DNA of 64,000 nt from the NCBI RefSeq assembly GCF_000526935.1, contig NZ_JAHA01000003.1:310001-374000 (forward strand), given 5' to 3'. Below, piece by piece: positions 63,401 to 64,000 of the stretch. This DNA is from Butyrivibrio sp. FCS014 (lineage in GTDB: Bacteria > Bacillota > Clostridia > Lachnospirales > Lachnospiraceae). The position numbers were made by a program, and so were the translations under genes. Position 1 is the first letter of the stretch; each line of letters opens with the position of its first letter. The notes under the pieces were generated by a model. That model worked only from the letters and a program-made list of their open reading frames with translations. It was not told where the DNA came from and made no database searches.

Positions 63401-64000
63401 AGCCTTGATTCAAGGAAAATAACCGATGGTCAGGATAATACAATTACTCTTCCGAACATAAGACTTGATGGCTATACTTTCAACGGATGGTACGACAGTT
63501 CAGAGGGTGGCAATAAACTTGGAAATGGTGGAGCATCTTATTATGTATCTGAAAAAATAACCTTTTATGCTCATTGGACACCAATTCCCAATACAGCTAC
63601 TGTAAAGCTGACAAAAGACTCATCAGCCTGGAGCGGACAGACTGTAGCTCTTTATCAGAGTGGAAACTCTGTTTATACGCTGACCGGCAGTGGTGGCACA
63701 TATTCAAATGCCAAGGTTGTTAACGGCACTTATGATATTTACGTAAATAACCGTAAAACTGATCAGACAGTAACCTTTAATGCAACAACAGCAAGTCAGA
63801 AAAAAACAATAAGTATTAATTACAACACCCTGACTCTCAAGGTGTATCTTGATGATGCTCTTTCAACAAAGCCCGGAGTGGTAACTCTCAGACAGGGAGG
63901 AGCAATCAAGTATACTGTTGAATCAACGAATGGAGCCTACATTGAATACATTCTCGATTCTGAAACTACGTATGACGTATTTATTAATGGTGCTGATACA
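60485..64000 (+). CDS. Giant secreted repeat protein / adhesin, N-terminal 1172 residues (partial, 3' end outside window)
   Basis: The frame is open from the ATG at 60485 (GGAG at 60473-60476) to the last base, with no stop. A Sec signal peptide spans about 1-38 ('YVLSFALIFTSIDYGGITAYAA'; cleavage after AYA or AAS). A Pro/Thr/Glu-rich stretch and a Gly/Asp/Glu-rich low-complexity linker (about 150-270) follow, then beta-rich domains of unknown family (about 330-860), a fibronectin type III domain (about 865-950), an InlB/Listeria-Bacteroides B repeat ('GYTFNGWYDS', 'ITFYAHWTP', about 980-1033) and two related Ig-like repeats opening 'ATVKLTKD' and 'LTLKVYLDD' (about 1039-1172). Expected to be exported and probably surface-bound; the anchor lies outside the window. 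Confidence 0.88.
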   Translation, partial: MKKTNHHHITTRGLAYVLSFALIFTSIDYGGITAYAASTEDLDLQPDQPTQEPTQTPPAITTSSEEPATNTSDETNTTSETNTEEIVMSKTIVKFTELDEETIYKKLIQGKSFEELKFPESLEVTVEKKIKTVTKTIVKPASDKDKEPEGDGTGKTDPENGEGDGTEPGDGSETGDGTEPSDGTEPGDGTSSDGNGGDNPGQGGDPIDPNAGDQPANPDNNEGGNSGNEGGDSGNDGGDSGSDTGAPAEGGENNNSSDEGSGSGEGGSPEAIGDGSFLNIDFSNVLNFFIPRTVFAAENDLDNSDDAYNDEDNDIENVEDTSEDINIETEILKIEGITWELDEEKSSTKEFSSKKPGNVYVYIPVLPDEIKEEYELAEGIVLPEIKVTITEKEQFAFVRSVTVDDVVITILADEGVFPDDATLEASKIESETVQSQIDSAVEEQRDEDRNVAASYSFDIRILNSDGEEIQPDNSKGKVKVSFATTEVSNANLEADIYHISDGASSAERLTSTTVSTDDIVSQAKELAPSAEAIEEDAADHTGEVIDELNSNAATEAVQATTEGFSIYTVEFTYGQKQYVMPGDSEIPLKDILDEVEIVGDPTDVQCSNEELFSAENRDGEWYIIAHQAFSSQEWMIVTIDDVDIEIIVTDSSAVSQALGVKDGWSTDNILSSGEEMAKVYSFNYNASMALTNNSNVCLYTKDYHEDGGLSNDGTVTSDDITWSLKVGTYQDNSIFLKPGNEVTLTFDTVGVYQNVYFLALAGGVDDKTDAKMDTTINYSDGTTSTSSFTVYDSWTKVTDPVAGTSFLSGYKRYNNKNKKYESIKFSIAGMNVDTSKLISSITIKNTHNKANLSVFGVSGITANIPSPVNVVENEGRVVKWSPVPDASTYRIDVSKDPNFTTMEAGYNNKEVQGTSCDLSDLDPGDYYIRVRAVNSEGGQSASSQSIHVDWNVKIFKVDYVKNTSGDVKVLSGSLDSRKITDGQDNTITLPNIRLDGYTFNGWYDSSEGGNKLGNGGASYYVSEKITFYAHWTPIPNTATVKLTKDSSAWSGQTVALYQSGNSVYTLTGSGGTYSNAKVVNGTYDIYVNNRKTDQTVTFNATTASQKKTISINYNTLTLKVYLDDALSTKPGVVTLRQGGAIKYTVESTNGAYIEYILDSETTYDVFINGADT
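60932..61290 (+). repeat. Gly/Asp/Glu/Ser-rich low-complexity coding repeat
   Basis: Within the surface protein, imperfect units of Gly-Asp-Gly-Thr-Glu-Pro and then Gly-Gly-(Asp/Asn)-Ser-Gly-Asn-(Glu/Asp) recur. Unit number may vary between strains. The long Pro/Ser-rich minus-strand frame here is only its shadow. Confidence 0.8.

Noticed and set aside
1..64000. CRISPR arrays, rRNA, tRNA genes, prophage or insertion sequences
   Set aside because: No regular spacer-repeat series, rRNA stretches, tRNA cloverleaf outside tmRNA, transposase or phage structural genes were seen on either strand.

Overview
This window reads as a chromosomal segment of an anaerobic, saccharolytic Firmicute of the family Lachnospiraceae, most likely the Butyrivibrio/Pseudobutyrivibrio group. 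This is inferred from gene content and protein style, not from a marker search. The signs are a GH43 xylosidase/arabinosidase cluster, a GH2 beta-galactosidase with its sugar ABC transporter, acetate kinase, NfnAB electron bifurcation, formate-THF ligase with FolD, DegV, DUF4153 and COG2509 proteins, and strong GGAGG ribosome binding sites. Genes are dense and no gap exceeds 300 bases. I see no tRNA, rRNA, CRISPR array, prophage or intact insertion sequence; the one RNA gene is tmRNA.

Layout. 1-5440: intracellular hemicellulose cluster, with the tail of a GH43-type enzyme, an ankyrin-GH43 fusion, an ABC exporter-type half transporter and a TIM-barrel sugar isomerase/epimerase, closed by a terminator. 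5466-7578 (minus): a large cyclic-nucleotide-binding-like protein whose frame is broken at a run of A. 7736-13052: PepF, TmcAL, acetate kinase and an RpiB/LacAB-like isomerase. 13267-19732: a TPR membrane protein, CDF cation transporter, DUF4153 membrane protein, phosphoglycerate mutase and SecG. 19756-24425: RNase R, SmpB, an AAA-CYTH fusion and tmRNA, i.e. the trans-translation and RNA quality-control neighbourhood. 24515-31724: ProB, an unknown 189-residue protein, FtsK/SpoIIIE, then one-carbon genes fhs and folD, with a structured RNA leader before fhs. 31750-36553: a zinc-ribbon/TPR/FN3-associated membrane protein, NfnAB and DegV. 36589-45660: MORN protein, RlmH, PhoH, a degenerate PgpH-like protein, YbeY, a polysaccharide flippase and two flavoproteins. 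45743-51523: ClpS, ClpA and Aat, a complete bacterial N-degron module, followed by an esterase, 5-formyl-THF cyclo-ligase and an AraC regulator. 51717-58078: beta-galactoside uptake and hydrolysis operon. 58192-60317: sensor kinase and a response regulator with a SARP-like output domain. 60485 to the window end: the first 1172 residues of a giant secreted repeat protein.

How they work together. Two sugar-utilisation loci sit at the ends: xylan/arabinan oligomers on the left, beta-galactosides on the right. Housekeeping genes fill the middle. RNase R, SmpB, tmRNA, YbeY, RlmH and PhoH form a theme of ribosome rescue and rRNA/mRNA quality control. ClpS-ClpA-Aat adds targeted proteolysis. Fhs, FolD and the cyclo-ligase supply folate one-carbon units.

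Points most worth a second look: the ankyrin-GH43 fusion; the PgpH-like protein whose HD motif reads HR and which lacks the usual extracellular domain; the N-degron operon with a diverged duplicate of the clpS 3' end; the strongly folded, unclassified leader of fhs; the AAA-CYTH fusion between smpB and ssrA; and the homopolymer frameshift at 7415-7420.
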